NCBI RefSeq assembly: GCF_020829645.1
Contig: NZ_JAIVFS010000004.1
Location: 62,001 to 126,000 of the forward strand
Length of the DNA stretch: 64,000 bases
DNA from: Nostoc mirabile CHAB5784
GTDB taxonomy: Bacteria; Cyanobacteriota; Cyanobacteriia; Cyanobacteriales; Nostocaceae
Direction: 5' to 3'
Positions 50,671 through 60,225 of this stretch are shown here, one piece after another. Below the pieces are notes generated by a model. The model searched no databases. It was not told the DNA's origin and worked only from the letters and a program-made list of their open reading frames with translations. Position numbers and translations under genes: made by a program. Positions within the stretch are counted from its first letter, which is position 1. Every line of letters begins with the position of its first letter.

Positions 50671-51483
50671 TTAAACGAATAAACCTTGACCATTACTAAT
50701 CCAACTTGTAGAGGAGTATACTCCTCCATTTTGCCAAACTTCAATTAAATCACCATAACCATCTCGATTAACATCTCCGGTGACATACTGTGTGTTATCT
50801 CTAAAGCCACCGACGAAATCTGTGACTACTGCGTTATTAAATAAACCTTGACCATTATTAATCCAGCTTGTGGACTTGAATACTCCTCCATCTTGCCAAA
50901 CTTCAATTAAATCAGCAGCACCATCTCGATTAACATCTCCAGTCACATACTGTGTGTTATCTCTAAAGCCACCGACAAAATCTGTGACTACTGCGTTATT
51001 AAATAAACCTTGACCATTATTAATCCAACTTGTGGACTTAAATACTCCTCCATCTTGCCAAACTTCAATTAAATCACCATAACCATCTCGATTAACATCT
51101 CCAGTTACGTACTGTGTGTTATCCCTAAAGCCACCGACAAAATCTGTGACTACTGCATTATTAAATAAACCTTGACCATTATTAATCCAACTTGTGGACT
51201 TGAATACTCCTCCATCTTGCCAAACTTCAATTAAATCAGTATCACGATCTCGATCAACATCTCCAGTTACGTACTGTGTGTTATCTCTAAAGCTACCGAC
51301 AAAATCTGTGACTACTGCATTATTAAATAAACCTTGACCATTATTAATCCAACTTGTGGACTTGAATACTCCTCCATCTTGCCAAACTTCAATTAAATCA
51401 GTATCACGATCTCGATCAACATCTCCAGTTACGTACTGTGTGTTATACCTAAAGCCACCGACAAAATCTGTTACAAGAGCCAT
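50671..51483 (-). CDS. FG-GAP/VCBS-like repeat protein, frameshifted at the 3' end
   Basis: 270 residues, five near-identical repeats of 54 residues (162 bp), each with VTDFVGGFRDNTQYVTGDV, a calcium loop (DVNRDGYGDLIEVW) and STSWINNGQGLFNNA, as in beta-propeller FG-GAP blades. There is no signal peptide. In the last copy TTATT is followed by an extra CGTT, which creates a stop; without those 4 bases the frame would continue for about 40 more residues (NNRAIAEGELLFQG and on to about 50562). So the natural C-terminus is lost. Confidence 0.8.
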   Translation of the reverse strand: MALVTDFVGGFRYNTQYVTGDVDRDRDTDLIEVWQDGGVFKSTSWINNGQGLFNNAVVTDFVGSFRDNTQYVTGDVDRDRDTDLIEVWQDGGVFKSTSWINNGQGLFNNAVVTDFVGGFRDNTQYVTGDVNRDGYGDLIEVWQDGGVFKSTSWINNGQGLFNNAVVTDFVGGFRDNTQYVTGDVNRDGAADLIEVWQDGGVFKSTSWINNGQGLFNNAVVTDFVGGFRDNTQYVTGDVNRDGYGDLIEVWQNGGVYSSTSWISNGQGLFV

Positions 51484-51782
51484 AAAGTTCCTTTATGCTT
51501 TTCAAAGTATTGGTGAATACCTTATCATGAAGTTATTAAGTATCTATTAAGCTGTTAATAAAATTTTATTAACTAGCTAAACACACTGCTAAGAGACAGA
51601 TTTTGTCAATTAGAAGTATATGCCGAGAAGTATGAATGCGATCGCATATCATCTGTGCCTGTTATGGTTTTTACAGTAATAAGACTAGCCCTTTGCTTCT
51701 GCTCTTTGCGAAAATTTTCACTGGCTAGTAATAACAAAAACTGTTATTATAATGTCTATTATTGTTATAAGAAAATAGATAT

Positions 51783-52049
51783 ATGAATATTTCCCTTACT
51801 CCTGAGTTGGAAGCCTTCGTCCAAATACAGGTTGAGTCCGGCTTGTACGCTTCTCAAAGCGAGGTGATTCGGGAGGGGTTGCGTCTTTTGAAACGCTTTA
51901 ACGACCATTCCGAGGAATATAAATTGTGGCTCAATGAGCAAATTGCTATCGGTCTTTCGGAGCTTGATAATGCACAAGGTCTTCCCCAAGAAGGTGCGCG
52001 AGAGCGCATCCGCAACAAGGCGCGACAATTGAGCAAAAAATCGTTGTGA
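51783..52049 (+). CDS. ParD-type antitoxin
   Basis: 88 residues. MNISLTPELEAFVQIQVESG, then YASQSEVIREGLRLLKRF is the ribbon-helix-helix of ParD, followed by a helical toxin-binding tail. It overlaps the ParE gene by 4 bases (GTGA). Confidence 0.9.
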   Translation: MNISLTPELEAFVQIQVESGLYASQSEVIREGLRLLKRFNDHSEEYKLWLNEQIAIGLSELDNAQGLPQEGARERIRNKARQLSKKSL

Positions 52050-52354
52050 CGAACCCAAAACTTTATATTCTCTCGCCGCAAGCAGAGAACGACCTCGCGG
52101 GAATTTATGCCTATATCGCGCGAGATAATTCGGATGCTGCTGAACAGATTCTGGACAAGCTTCTTTGGGCCTGTGAATTACTGACAGACAACTCCGCAAT
52201 AGGACAGTACCGTTACGACCTGACTCCGCTTCCTGTCCGTTTCTGGTTGGTGCAGCCTCGATATTTCCTGATATACCGAGGTGAAAACCCTGTTGAAATC
52301 GTGCGTGTACTCGCAGCAAACATGGACATTGCGCGGAAACTCGCCGGAGAATAA
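52046..52354 (+). CDS. ParE-type toxin
   Basis: 102 residues from GTG. LYILSPQAENDLAGIYAYIA and PVRFWLVQPRYFLIYRGENP, then EIVRVLAANMDIAR are the RelE/ParE fold; ParE proteins usually poison DNA gyrase. Its G+C looks higher than in the neighbours, consistent with acquisition. Confidence 0.9.
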   Translation: MTNPKLYILSPQAENDLAGIYAYIARDNSDAAEQILDKLLWACELLTDNSAIGQYRYDLTPLPVRFWLVQPRYFLIYRGENPVEIVRVLAANMDIARKLAGE

Positions 52355-52438
52355 ACAAACTAATTGTTTATAGTCAAATAAAAATCATTACATGCAGCAA
52401 TGCAACACCAATATCCAACATCCAAAATCCGAAGCCGA

Positions 52439-54148
52439 CTATGGTGTTGGGAAGTTTTTTTTTGCGGGTTTGGCTCCTTTAATATCCACCAATTGTGCTA
52501 ATTCGGTTGTATTCAATGACTTGACGAGACTCAAACCAAGCGACTTACTAGAAATGCTTTGAGTGTAGGCGGCGTTAAGGTAGGGAGTGTATTGCGGTCT
52601 TCCTACAACATAAGTTTGAAAGAAAGGTAAACTTAAAACATTCATGTAACGACGCGCTTGGGAAGCATCACCAATCATATCGGCAGGTAATGCTACTTGT
52701 TGATTTGCGGGGTTGGCATTGCCAATGGTGGAAAAGTGGGTGCCACCTACAAGCATGACGAGATATTTTTGTGAATTCGCCAACCAGGAGAAAGGTAAAA
52801 TTTGCTCGGATAAAGCCGGTGCAACTGTATCATCACTACTGCTGACAATCATCACTGGAGTTTTGATTTGACTTAAGCCAGCTTTGCCGAAAATAGAACT
52901 AGTAATGGGATTAACTGCGATCGCAGCTTTCACTCTCTCATCCCGCAGGTTATAATCCTTGCCAGACTTGCTGATGCTCAATTCTAAAGCGCGACACTGG
53001 AGCATTAAAGACATATTCCAGGTATTTTGCAGTGCTGCTGGTTGACAATCTTGTTTTAGCTGCTCAAAGTTGATTTTAGCGCCTGCCAAGGCTAAGGCTG
53101 TGTAGCCTCCCAAAGATTGACCAAATACTCCGACTTGTTGCAGATTTAACCGACCTTTAAACCGTGAATCAGTTTGATTACCTTTTTCCAATTGATTCAG
53201 GATATATGTTACATCCAAAGGTCGGTCTTGAAATTCACCTGGTTCTGCTATTTCATTGGCGTGTCCTTTTAACAGCGAACGCAATTGTTTAGCATCACTA
53301 CCAGGATGATTGGGAACGACGACGGCAAATCCGTAAGAAGCTAGGTGCGTGGCTAAATATTGAAAGTTGCTGCTATCTAAACCCAAGCCGTGAGAAATCA
53401 CAATTACGGGTGCGGTATTCTGGACGTTGGGAATGTAAACATCAGTTAATAAAAGCCGATTGCGTGTTGAGTCAAAAAACTTTTGGGTGTATTTTTGCGA
53501 CTTAAACTTTCCCGGAACCTGCAAATCGGGCAATTGCGATAAATTTGGTTGTGAAATGGTAGCAGCTTCTATTTTAGACTCTTGAGAAACTGCTGCGATC
53601 GCCCGATGGGTTTGGTTAACAAGTTTCTCTAATTCCGTAGCTATTTCCAAAGTCTGCGCGACATCAAGGCGAATGCTGCTGCTGGGATATTTACGCAACA
53701 CATTCAAAAGTGTCAAGCCTTCCGATTCACCAGAGGCTAAAATTAGCGCCGAACGTAAAGCACCAAATCCTGGTTCTGGCTGACTGGTTTTGATAATTTG
53801 CGCCAACCGATGCAGCAACAATTCTCCTTGCGGTGTGTAGAGAAGTTGCGAAACTACTACCGGAGTAACTTTCACACGATTAAGTAAAATCTGCCGCAAT
53901 TCTTGAAGCTGTTGAAGAGGCAGATATTGCTGATAGGGTGCCAAATCTTCGTTAATTACACCTGTTTTGGCGTACTTTTCTAAAGTAGTGACTGAAATGG
54001 AAAGCTCTAAAGCTGAATAAGATGCATAAATCCGCTCTGCTGCCAAGACAGAATTGCTAATTCCAAATGTTGGCAGCACCATTGAAAGAACCAGCAATAG
54101 GGAATTTTTTCTCAGGGTGCTGGCCCAATTACCAAACAAACTATTCAT
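52439..54148 (-). CDS. Secreted alpha/beta hydrolase with DUF1400 N-terminus
   Basis: 569 residues. Signal peptide at 1-36 (LLLVLSMVLPTFGISNSVLA), a helical DUF1400 domain (LEKYAKTGVINEDLAPYQQY), then a PAF-acetylhydrolase-like domain: PVIVISHGLGLDSSNF, nucleophile GVFGQSLGGYTALA, Asp in VSSSDDTVAPA and His in GGTHFSTIG. DUF1400 hydrolases are a cyanobacterial family thought to act on lipids or esters in the periplasm. Confidence 0.88.
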   Translation of the reverse strand: MNSLFGNWASTLRKNSLLLVLSMVLPTFGISNSVLAAERIYASYSALELSISVTTLEKYAKTGVINEDLAPYQQYLPLQQLQELRQILLNRVKVTPVVVSQLLYTPQGELLLHRLAQIIKTSQPEPGFGALRSALILASGESEGLTLLNVLRKYPSSSIRLDVAQTLEIATELEKLVNQTHRAIAAVSQESKIEAATISQPNLSQLPDLQVPGKFKSQKYTQKFFDSTRNRLLLTDVYIPNVQNTAPVIVISHGLGLDSSNFQYLATHLASYGFAVVVPNHPGSDAKQLRSLLKGHANEIAEPGEFQDRPLDVTYILNQLEKGNQTDSRFKGRLNLQQVGVFGQSLGGYTALALAGAKINFEQLKQDCQPAALQNTWNMSLMLQCRALELSISKSGKDYNLRDERVKAAIAVNPITSSIFGKAGLSQIKTPVMIVSSSDDTVAPALSEQILPFSWLANSQKYLVMLVGGTHFSTIGNANPANQQVALPADMIGDASQARRYMNVLSLPFFQTYVVGRPQYTPYLNAAYTQSISSKSLGLSLVKSLNTTELAQLVDIKGAKPAKKNFPTP

Positions 54149-54632
54149 CGCTCAACTGTTTCGGTAGTCTGGTTTTATCAGGTGTTGGCTTTGGTAGTTA
54201 TTCGGGCACCCTGTTTGGTTTACTTAAAGTTATTAGCCTGGGTTTTTTCAACACAGAATTTAGGAGTCAGGAGTTAGAATTGTCTAGTAATTAATTCTGA
54301 CTCCTGAATTCCGATTTCTGAATTCTTCTTCAAGAATTTTCTCTTGGCTATCAAGTCAATAATCAGATCCTACAGAGTCACATAGATGGTTAAAGTATCC
54401 ATCTTATAAGAGGCTGACCCCGTAGTTTGCCTTCACTAGTAAATCATAACAAATAAAAAATGCTCTGCCTCAGTATTTATGTTGTAGCTTTGAAGATGGC
54501 ATGAATTTACTAGATGAAAAACACAGGTACAAATCCTGAAAACTATTCTTATTAACTAGTTCCGTGGGTTTAAGTCCCCCGGTTCAAAAATCACGCAAGT
54601 TTTGTGTTGGAGTTAAATCTCCATTACAAAAC
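54149..54632. other. Intergenic stretch, hairpins only
   Basis: TTTAGGAGTCAG at about 54250 can pair with CTGACTCCTGAATT at about 54297. No gene is supported in the rest. Confidence 0.4.
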
Positions 54633-54667
54633 TTAATTACGAATTACGAATTACGAATTACGAATTA
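54633..54667. repeat. Heptamer repeat AATTACG
   Basis: Four units directly at the 3' end of the DMT transporter gene, of the same type as at 12614-12656. Confidence 0.8.
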
Positions 54668-54668
54668 T

Positions 54669-55592
54669 TTAATTAGCTTTACCCAAAGCGATCGCTACTG
54701 AACCTGTGACTACTAAACCGGCTCCTAATATTGCTATGGAAGTGAAGTTTTCTGATGGTATCCAATTAGGTGCAATAACTGATACAACTGCAACTGATAT
54801 TAATGTCACAATGGGAGCTAAAGCTATTACGGCACTCACTCGTGATGCTTCCCAATGTTCTAATGATTCGGCAAAAGCACCGTAAGCGATTAAAGTATTC
54901 AAAGCACAAAAAACCAGCATTAATAAATGGAAGCTATCAAGTATAAAAAGTGATTTTATTTTGGCTAGAGGAGTGAATAATAAAGCACAGCCCCCATAAA
55001 TAATCAGCATGATGCTAGGGGAAGATAAAGATTGTAATAACTGCTTTTGTGCCAAAGCATAAATAGCCCATGCCGTTGCTCCTAGCGCAATCAAGACACT
55101 ACCTAGCATGTATGTGCCAGGCGCTGTAATTAAATTTGTCAGTTGTTCGCGAAAAAATAAAAGATAACCGCAAGTCATTACACTGACACCAATCCATTGA
55201 TATAGCCGATAACGTTCTTTAAAAATCACTAACCCTCCGAAACCTAATAAAAGGGTAGATAATTGAATGAGAACTTCAGCGTTAGTAGGCGATGTTAGTG
55301 CTAAACCTTGCATGAACAGAAAGTAATTAATCCCTAAAAATAGTGTAGCGATCGCTAATAATTTCCAAGAAGCAGAACGCAGTTGTTCTAACTTTGGTAA
55401 TTTACCGCGTATTCCTAAATACACACCAAGCAGTAAAAATGATACCAAAAACCGAAACCAAATAACGGTATAGACATCAAGTATTTGCAGAGTTACCGCC
55501 AGAGCAATAGGTAAAATTCCCCACAATAAGACCGTCAATAGCGATAACGCTAGACCTAAGCGCCAGCGACCAGAACTTTGATGTAGTGACAT
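54669..55592 (-). CDS. EamA/DMT-family transporter
   Basis: 307 residues with ten hydrophobic segments in two homologous halves (for example LALSLLTVLLWGILPIAL and MLGSVLIALGATAWAIYALA), the drug/metabolite transporter pattern. It exports or imports small metabolites across the inner membrane; the substrate cannot be told. Confidence 0.88.
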   Translation of the reverse strand: MSLHQSSGRWRLGLALSLLTVLLWGILPIALAVTLQILDVYTVIWFRFLVSFLLLGVYLGIRGKLPKLEQLRSASWKLLAIATLFLGINYFLFMQGLALTSPTNAEVLIQLSTLLLGFGGLVIFKERYRLYQWIGVSVMTCGYLLFFREQLTNLITAPGTYMLGSVLIALGATAWAIYALAQKQLLQSLSSPSIMLIIYGGCALLFTPLAKIKSLFILDSFHLLMLVFCALNTLIAYGAFAESLEHWEASRVSAVIALAPIVTLISVAVVSVIAPNWIPSENFTSIAILGAGLVVTGSVAIALGKAN

Positions 55593-55874
55593 TCAAATAT
55601 TTTACCCAAAGTAGGGTTGATGATAAATTAAAACGTATCGAATTTGTCTACCTAAATTTTATCAAGCTTTTGTAGATAAAGCATGTTAATAGCCTGATCA
55701 ATGCAAGTTAAATGTAGAATAGCTTACCTACCCAACTGAATTTATTTGTAGTCTTATAGCGTTTTTTGCTCACATAAAATTTGTAAATAGTGTACTTACT
55801 TTACATGAATATTACATTTGAAATTTTATTAGAGATGTATAATTTTTTCTGTATTCATTTACTACAAAAAACCT

Positions 55875-58148
55875 ATGGGGATTATACCCATAATCAGCTT
55901 AGTAGTCTTTATTACTGGCTTATCAATTTACTTGCTACTGACCTCAAGAGGTCGGTTTTTACTCAAATCTTTGGTGACAAAAATAAAACGCCAAGGGTGG
56001 AAATTCAGGAATGGTAAGCTTAACTACCTAAGATTAAGATTTTCAAAGACTATAACAATTGCTGCGATTATTTTGGCAGCAGTAATAGCTGGAAATACCG
56101 TATCAGCACAGGTTACGCCGCCGCCTTTACCTTCGCTCAAGAGCGTATCGGTTCCAGAGCCTAACAATCTTGGAGACTTTGTAAAAGACAAAGTAGCTGC
56201 AATCAAGTTAGGAAAGGCTCTTTTCTGGGATATGCAGGTTGGGAGCGACGGAAAGACCTCCTGTGCTAGTTGTCACTTCCATGCTGGAGCCGACAATAGA
56301 TCCAAAAATCAGATTTCTCCTGGGCTTTTGCGGATTAACGCTGATGGTACAGTGAATCCGGATACAGCTTTTGATGTAGGTGGTGCGCCAAACTACCAGC
56401 TTAAACCAGAAGATTTTCCCTTTCACAAGCTGTCAGACCCGAATGATCCTAAAACCGTTGTATCTGACCGAAATGATGTCAGTTCCTCTCAGGGCGTCTT
56501 CAATGCTAAGTTTGTTGATGTTAAACCTGGTAGCGCGGAAGACGAAGTAAAAAACGAGCTAGATCCGGTGTTTAACGTTGGAGGTACAAATGTGCGCCGC
56601 GTCCAGCCGCGTAATACCCCAACTGTAATTAATGCAGCATTCAACTTCCGCAACTTTTGGGATGGAAGGGCAGAGAACATCTTTAATGGGGTAAATCCCT
56701 TCGGTTTAAGAGACCCTAACGCCTCTGTGGTAAAAGCAGAAAAGCCAAATCAGCTCAAATTTGTCAAAATCAGACTGAATAATTCGTCTTTGGCTTCTCA
56801 GGCGCTCGGGCCACCACTGAGTTCCTTTGAGTTGTCGGCTGATGGTCGCACTTTTCAAGAAATTGGTGATAAGTTCGGGCGAATTGACAACAAAAAATCT
56901 CTCAGCACACTGCCGCTAGATAATCTTGCTGATACTCTAGTTGGGCCGCTACTGAGTTCCGTTGAAGAACTTACTGGTAATTTGGCGCAAATTGGCAACA
57001 GTAAATCTATCAGCACACTGCTGCAAAATGTTCTGTCAATTAGAGGTACAAAGCTCCCCCGAGTCCTGGGGCAAAAGTTATCTCGCCTCAGACCGCTAGG
57101 TAAACAGGTTGTGCATCCACAAGACAGCGTTTTAGGTGCAGACAGTAGATCGCCTCAGCCCGGGCTGAAGGATAAAACCTACGATCAGCTGATTAAAGAT
57201 GCCTTTAAGCCGGAGTGGTGGAAGTCTAATCGACTCATTCAAGTTGATGCTGAAGGTAGACGGACTTTTGTCAACAGCCCTGATAACTCTTCTAAAACCG
57301 ATGAGTATACGCTGTTGGAGTATAACTTCTCGCTGTTCTTTGGGCTGGCAATTCAGTTGTACGAGTCTACACTCATTGCCAACGATACGCCCTTCGATCG
57401 CTTCTTGACAGGAAACACCGCAGCCCTAACCAAGGAGCAGCAACTAGGTAAAGACCTGTTTCAGGGCAAGGCTCTGTGTATTGGTTGCCATGCTGGATCA
57501 GAATTAACAGCTGCTTCAGTGAGCAGCGTGGCTAAAGACGGACGAATCAAACGTGCGCCGTTCGGTGCAAAATCCCCTGAAGACAATGGCTTCTTCAATA
57601 TCGGCGTTAGACCTGTTACGGACGACACCGGTTTGGGTGCTAATGACGGTTTGCAGGGTAATAATCCGCTTTCAGAGGCACGATTGGCTCAGTTGGGTAA
57701 ATTTCAGCTTCTCCTCGGCGAAAACCCCCCCACCCTGACTCCACCGTTGAATTCTAGTGAAAAAGTGATTGCAGACGGAGCTTTCAAAGCACCTGGACTT
57801 CGCAATGTAGAACTCACTGCCCCCTACTTCCACAATGGAGGTCAAGCGACTTTAGAGCAAGTGATTGATTTTTACAATCGAGGTGGTGACTTTGGCGCTC
57901 TTCCCCCCCTGAGGCTATCACCAGAAGAAAAACAGCAATTGGTCGCCTTTTTAAAGGGACTGACTGATGACCGAGTTAGGTTGGAGAAAGCGCCTTTTGA
58001 TCATCCGCAACTTTTCGTGCCCAATGGACATCCGGGTAATCAGAGATTCGTTACCGACGATGGTACGGGCAAAGCTACGGATAGCCTATTGGAAATTCCT
58101 GCTGTTGGTAGGAATGGCGGTAGTGCTATACAAAATTTCTTGGAGTAA
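55875..58148 (+). CDS. Large di-haem cytochrome c peroxidase (MauG-like)
   Basis: 757 residues against about 330 in ordinary members. Two hydrophobic N-terminal segments (IIPIISLVVFITGLSIYLL and ITIAAIILAAVIAGNTVSA) suggest membrane anchoring. Haem motifs: SCASCHFHAGAD near residue 132 and LCIGCHAGSEL near 535. FRNFWDGRAENIFNG, YELL-like EYNFSLFFGLAIQLYESTL and APYFHNGGQATLEQVIDFY are the family marks. About 200 extra residues between the haem domains contain a doubled segment (GPPLSSFELSADGRTFQEIG and GPLLSSVEELTGNLAQIGNS). The true start may be later. Confidence 0.88.
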   Translation: MGIIPIISLVVFITGLSIYLLLTSRGRFLLKSLVTKIKRQGWKFRNGKLNYLRLRFSKTITIAAIILAAVIAGNTVSAQVTPPPLPSLKSVSVPEPNNLGDFVKDKVAAIKLGKALFWDMQVGSDGKTSCASCHFHAGADNRSKNQISPGLLRINADGTVNPDTAFDVGGAPNYQLKPEDFPFHKLSDPNDPKTVVSDRNDVSSSQGVFNAKFVDVKPGSAEDEVKNELDPVFNVGGTNVRRVQPRNTPTVINAAFNFRNFWDGRAENIFNGVNPFGLRDPNASVVKAEKPNQLKFVKIRLNNSSLASQALGPPLSSFELSADGRTFQEIGDKFGRIDNKKSLSTLPLDNLADTLVGPLLSSVEELTGNLAQIGNSKSISTLLQNVLSIRGTKLPRVLGQKLSRLRPLGKQVVHPQDSVLGADSRSPQPGLKDKTYDQLIKDAFKPEWWKSNRLIQVDAEGRRTFVNSPDNSSKTDEYTLLEYNFSLFFGLAIQLYESTLIANDTPFDRFLTGNTAALTKEQQLGKDLFQGKALCIGCHAGSELTAASVSSVAKDGRIKRAPFGAKSPEDNGFFNIGVRPVTDDTGLGANDGLQGNNPLSEARLAQLGKFQLLLGENPPTLTPPLNSSEKVIADGAFKAPGLRNVELTAPYFHNGGQATLEQVIDFYNRGGDFGALPPLRLSPEEKQQLVAFLKGLTDDRVRLEKAPFDHPQLFVPNGHPGNQRFVTDDGTGKATDSLLEIPAVGRNGGSAIQNFLE

Positions 58149-58183
58149 TAACATTTCACGAAAAACCTGATACATAAGATATG

Positions 58184-58209
58184 TAGGGGCGTACAGCTGT
58201 ACGCCCCTA
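58184..58209. terminator. 26-bp perfect palindrome after the peroxidase gene
   Basis: TAGGGGCGTACAG / CTGTACGCCCCTA, 36 bases after the stop codon. A likely terminator, though it has no loop as written. Confidence 0.5.
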
Positions 58210-58216
58210 TATTTAT

Positions 58217-58365
58217 TCTGACTTTTCACGGTATCTGGAAAACCTCACTTCTATTTCTCTCTCCTCTTAGGAGAGAGACTTTGAATTTTCCCCCTTCCCG
58301 CCACGGGTTGGGGGTTAGGGGGTTAGGTGAATCGTTAGCTTTTCCACATAACGTGAAAAGTCAGA
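58217..58365. mobile_element. Inverted-repeat element, 149 bp
   Basis: Perfect 14-bp ends TCTGACTTTTCACG / CGTGAAAAGTCAGA around a CCTCTTAGGAGAG hairpin and a GGGTTGGGGGTTAGGGGG tract. No clean target duplication is seen. Confidence 0.5.
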
Positions 58366-58371
58366 CATTTA

Positions 58372-59694
58372 TTAAGGAGTGCGTAGGCGTAGCCCGCCGG
58401 AGGCATCGCCAACTATCGGTTCTATATTGCTAACTTTGGTATTGTCTAGGTAATTATAGACTCTTCTCGAAACTTCACGGACAAAATCTCCAGCTTTGGG
58501 ATCGTAGTTTGGTCTTTGCACCAAAACACCTGCTAAATAGCTTTTCCCGTTGGGCATTTGAATTATACCCGCATCACCAATGATAAATCTCAATGTACCA
58601 GTTTTGTGTGCGATCGTAGCTCCTTGACCAATACCAGCTGGTAGTAAACTATTGGTTTTGACACGGCGCATAATGCCTAAAACTTGATTGCGGCTAGTTG
58701 GGGATAGCAAACGGTTATTATAAACTAACGCCGCCAATCTGACCAAATCTTTGGAACTGGTTGTATTTTTGCCAGGAATGTCTGGAAGTAGATTCCGAAT
58801 TGCCGTATTTTGCAATCCCCAGTTACGAAAACGTTGGCTAACTTTTGCTGCACCACCCAAGCGATCGAGAACCAGATTTGTGGCAGTATTATCGCTGATT
58901 GTCATCATCAAGGTAGCAGTTTCTAGGACGCTAAATTTAGTTCCGATGGGTTTGTATTGCATAGTTCCAGATTCGCCAACCCTTAAATCGCGCCGCATCA
59001 CTAATTTATCTGTAAGTTTAATTCTACCAGCGTCTATTTCTTGGAAAAGAGCGACTAATAAGGGAAATTTGATTGTACTGGCAGCCGCAAATCTTTTTTC
59101 ACCATTAATATCTATATAGTTTCCTGTATCTAAATCTAAGAAAAAGATTCCTGGATTTAATGTTTTATAACTCGCTAACAAGCTGCGAATTTGAGAAGTG
59201 ATACCAACCATCTCTTGACCAAGATTCACAACTCCAGCAAATGTAGATGCATCTGTAGATTTGATGGCAATATCTTCTCGATTTTCCCCTACAATGGGAT
59301 TGTTTTGGCGGTCAAATGAATTGAATTTGAAAATCCAATGAGAACGAGAATCTCCTTTAATTGATATATTTTGGGAAGTAACATCATAACCAGGAGCTAA
59401 TTCTACGACAAAACGAGTGGTTTGAGAGTCTGGTTTGCCAAGGCGAATTTCTTTCACTGCATTGCCAAAACTTTGTTTGACAGTATCGGAATTAAAATTA
59501 GTTCCAGGTAAGTCAATTACCAATCGGCTAGGATTATCTAATAAAAAGGCTTTTGGTTCTATTCCCGAAGTGGTAGTTAAGTCTAATTGGTTTTGGCTAG
59601 AATCATAGTACCAAGACTGTAATTGTGAGGCTTTAGCTTGTCCTGCAACTAGAACTAAACTGCTTAAAGCAATCGCTAGTAGATGTGATTTCAT
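58372..59694 (-). CDS. AMIN-domain class A beta-lactamase-like serine hydrolase
   Basis: 440 residues from the ATG giving MKSHLLAIALSSLVLVAGQA, a signal peptide. Residues 25-130 form an AMIN domain (NPSRLVIDLPGTNF), which binds peptidoglycan. The rest is a class A-like domain: Ser-Lys pair in AAASTIKFPLLVAL, SDN in MTISDNTATNLVLDRLGG and KTG in TIAHKTGTLRFIIG. No canonical ExxLN is obvious, so it may be a peptidoglycan enzyme rather than a lactamase. The end (GDASGGLRLRTP) comes from a palindromic repeat. Confidence 0.85.
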   Translation of the reverse strand: MKSHLLAIALSSLVLVAGQAKASQLQSWYYDSSQNQLDLTTTSGIEPKAFLLDNPSRLVIDLPGTNFNSDTVKQSFGNAVKEIRLGKPDSQTTRFVVELAPGYDVTSQNISIKGDSRSHWIFKFNSFDRQNNPIVGENREDIAIKSTDASTFAGVVNLGQEMVGITSQIRSLLASYKTLNPGIFFLDLDTGNYIDINGEKRFAAASTIKFPLLVALFQEIDAGRIKLTDKLVMRRDLRVGESGTMQYKPIGTKFSVLETATLMMTISDNTATNLVLDRLGGAAKVSQRFRNWGLQNTAIRNLLPDIPGKNTTSSKDLVRLAALVYNNRLLSPTSRNQVLGIMRRVKTNSLLPAGIGQGATIAHKTGTLRFIIGDAGIIQMPNGKSYLAGVLVQRPNYDPKAGDFVREVSRRVYNYLDNTKVSNIEPIVGDASGGLRLRTP

Positions 59695-59731
59695 GTTGTG
59701 ATTGTGGGTGTGCAAGTATGGAGCGACTAAT

Positions 59732-59894
59732 GGGAGCATCCCAATTTTGCAAATCTATTAAGATAATGAGTCGTCATTGCGAATGAAGCGAAGCGGAATG
59801 AAGCAATCGCAAAGTACGGATGTTGCGATTGCTTTGCTTCACTACGTTACGCTCGCAATGACAAATTATGTTTTTACACATTTGCGATGCTCCC
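59732..59894. mobile_element. MITE-like element, 163 bp
   Basis: GGGAGCATCCCAATTTTGCA at the left and GCGATGCTCCC at the right (9 end bases identical), around a long nested hairpin GTCATTGCGAA...TCGCAATGAC. Its ends resemble the element at 50114. Confidence 0.6.
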
Positions 59895-60163
59895 GTAACT
59901 AATCAGGTTTACTTAGATTATTTTCTGATGACTGTGCTGAACTTCCAAAGAAAAAGTTATAAATCCCGTTGAGTTATTTTTTGAGATGATATTTGGTATT
60001 AGATAAGCACGACAAATCATCATTACTTATTAAAAGTAAATCGCTGACAGTTTTATTTGTGGTGTGAGTTGACAACAACAGAAATTGTTAATCTAGCGGA
60101 AGGACGAGCGAAGGATTAATTATGTTTCCAACTTAGGGATTACCAATAAATAAATTACTACTA

Positions 60164-60225
60164 CTTGTAGGGTGGGCATCTTGCCCGCCCATAAACAAGG
60201 GCGGACAAGATGTCCACCCTACAAG
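60164..60225. repeat. Long perfect hairpin repeat
   Basis: CTTGTAGGGTGGGCATCTTG pairs with CAAGATGTCCACCCTACAAG and GCCC/GGGC extend it; the loop is about 8 bases. One of the common GTAGGGTGGGCA intergenic repeats of Nostocales. Confidence 0.8.

Noticed and set aside
58217..58365. Target duplication around the TCTGACTTTTCACG element
   Set aside because: ATTTAT occurs on both sides but is offset by one base at the right, so it cannot be called a clean duplication.
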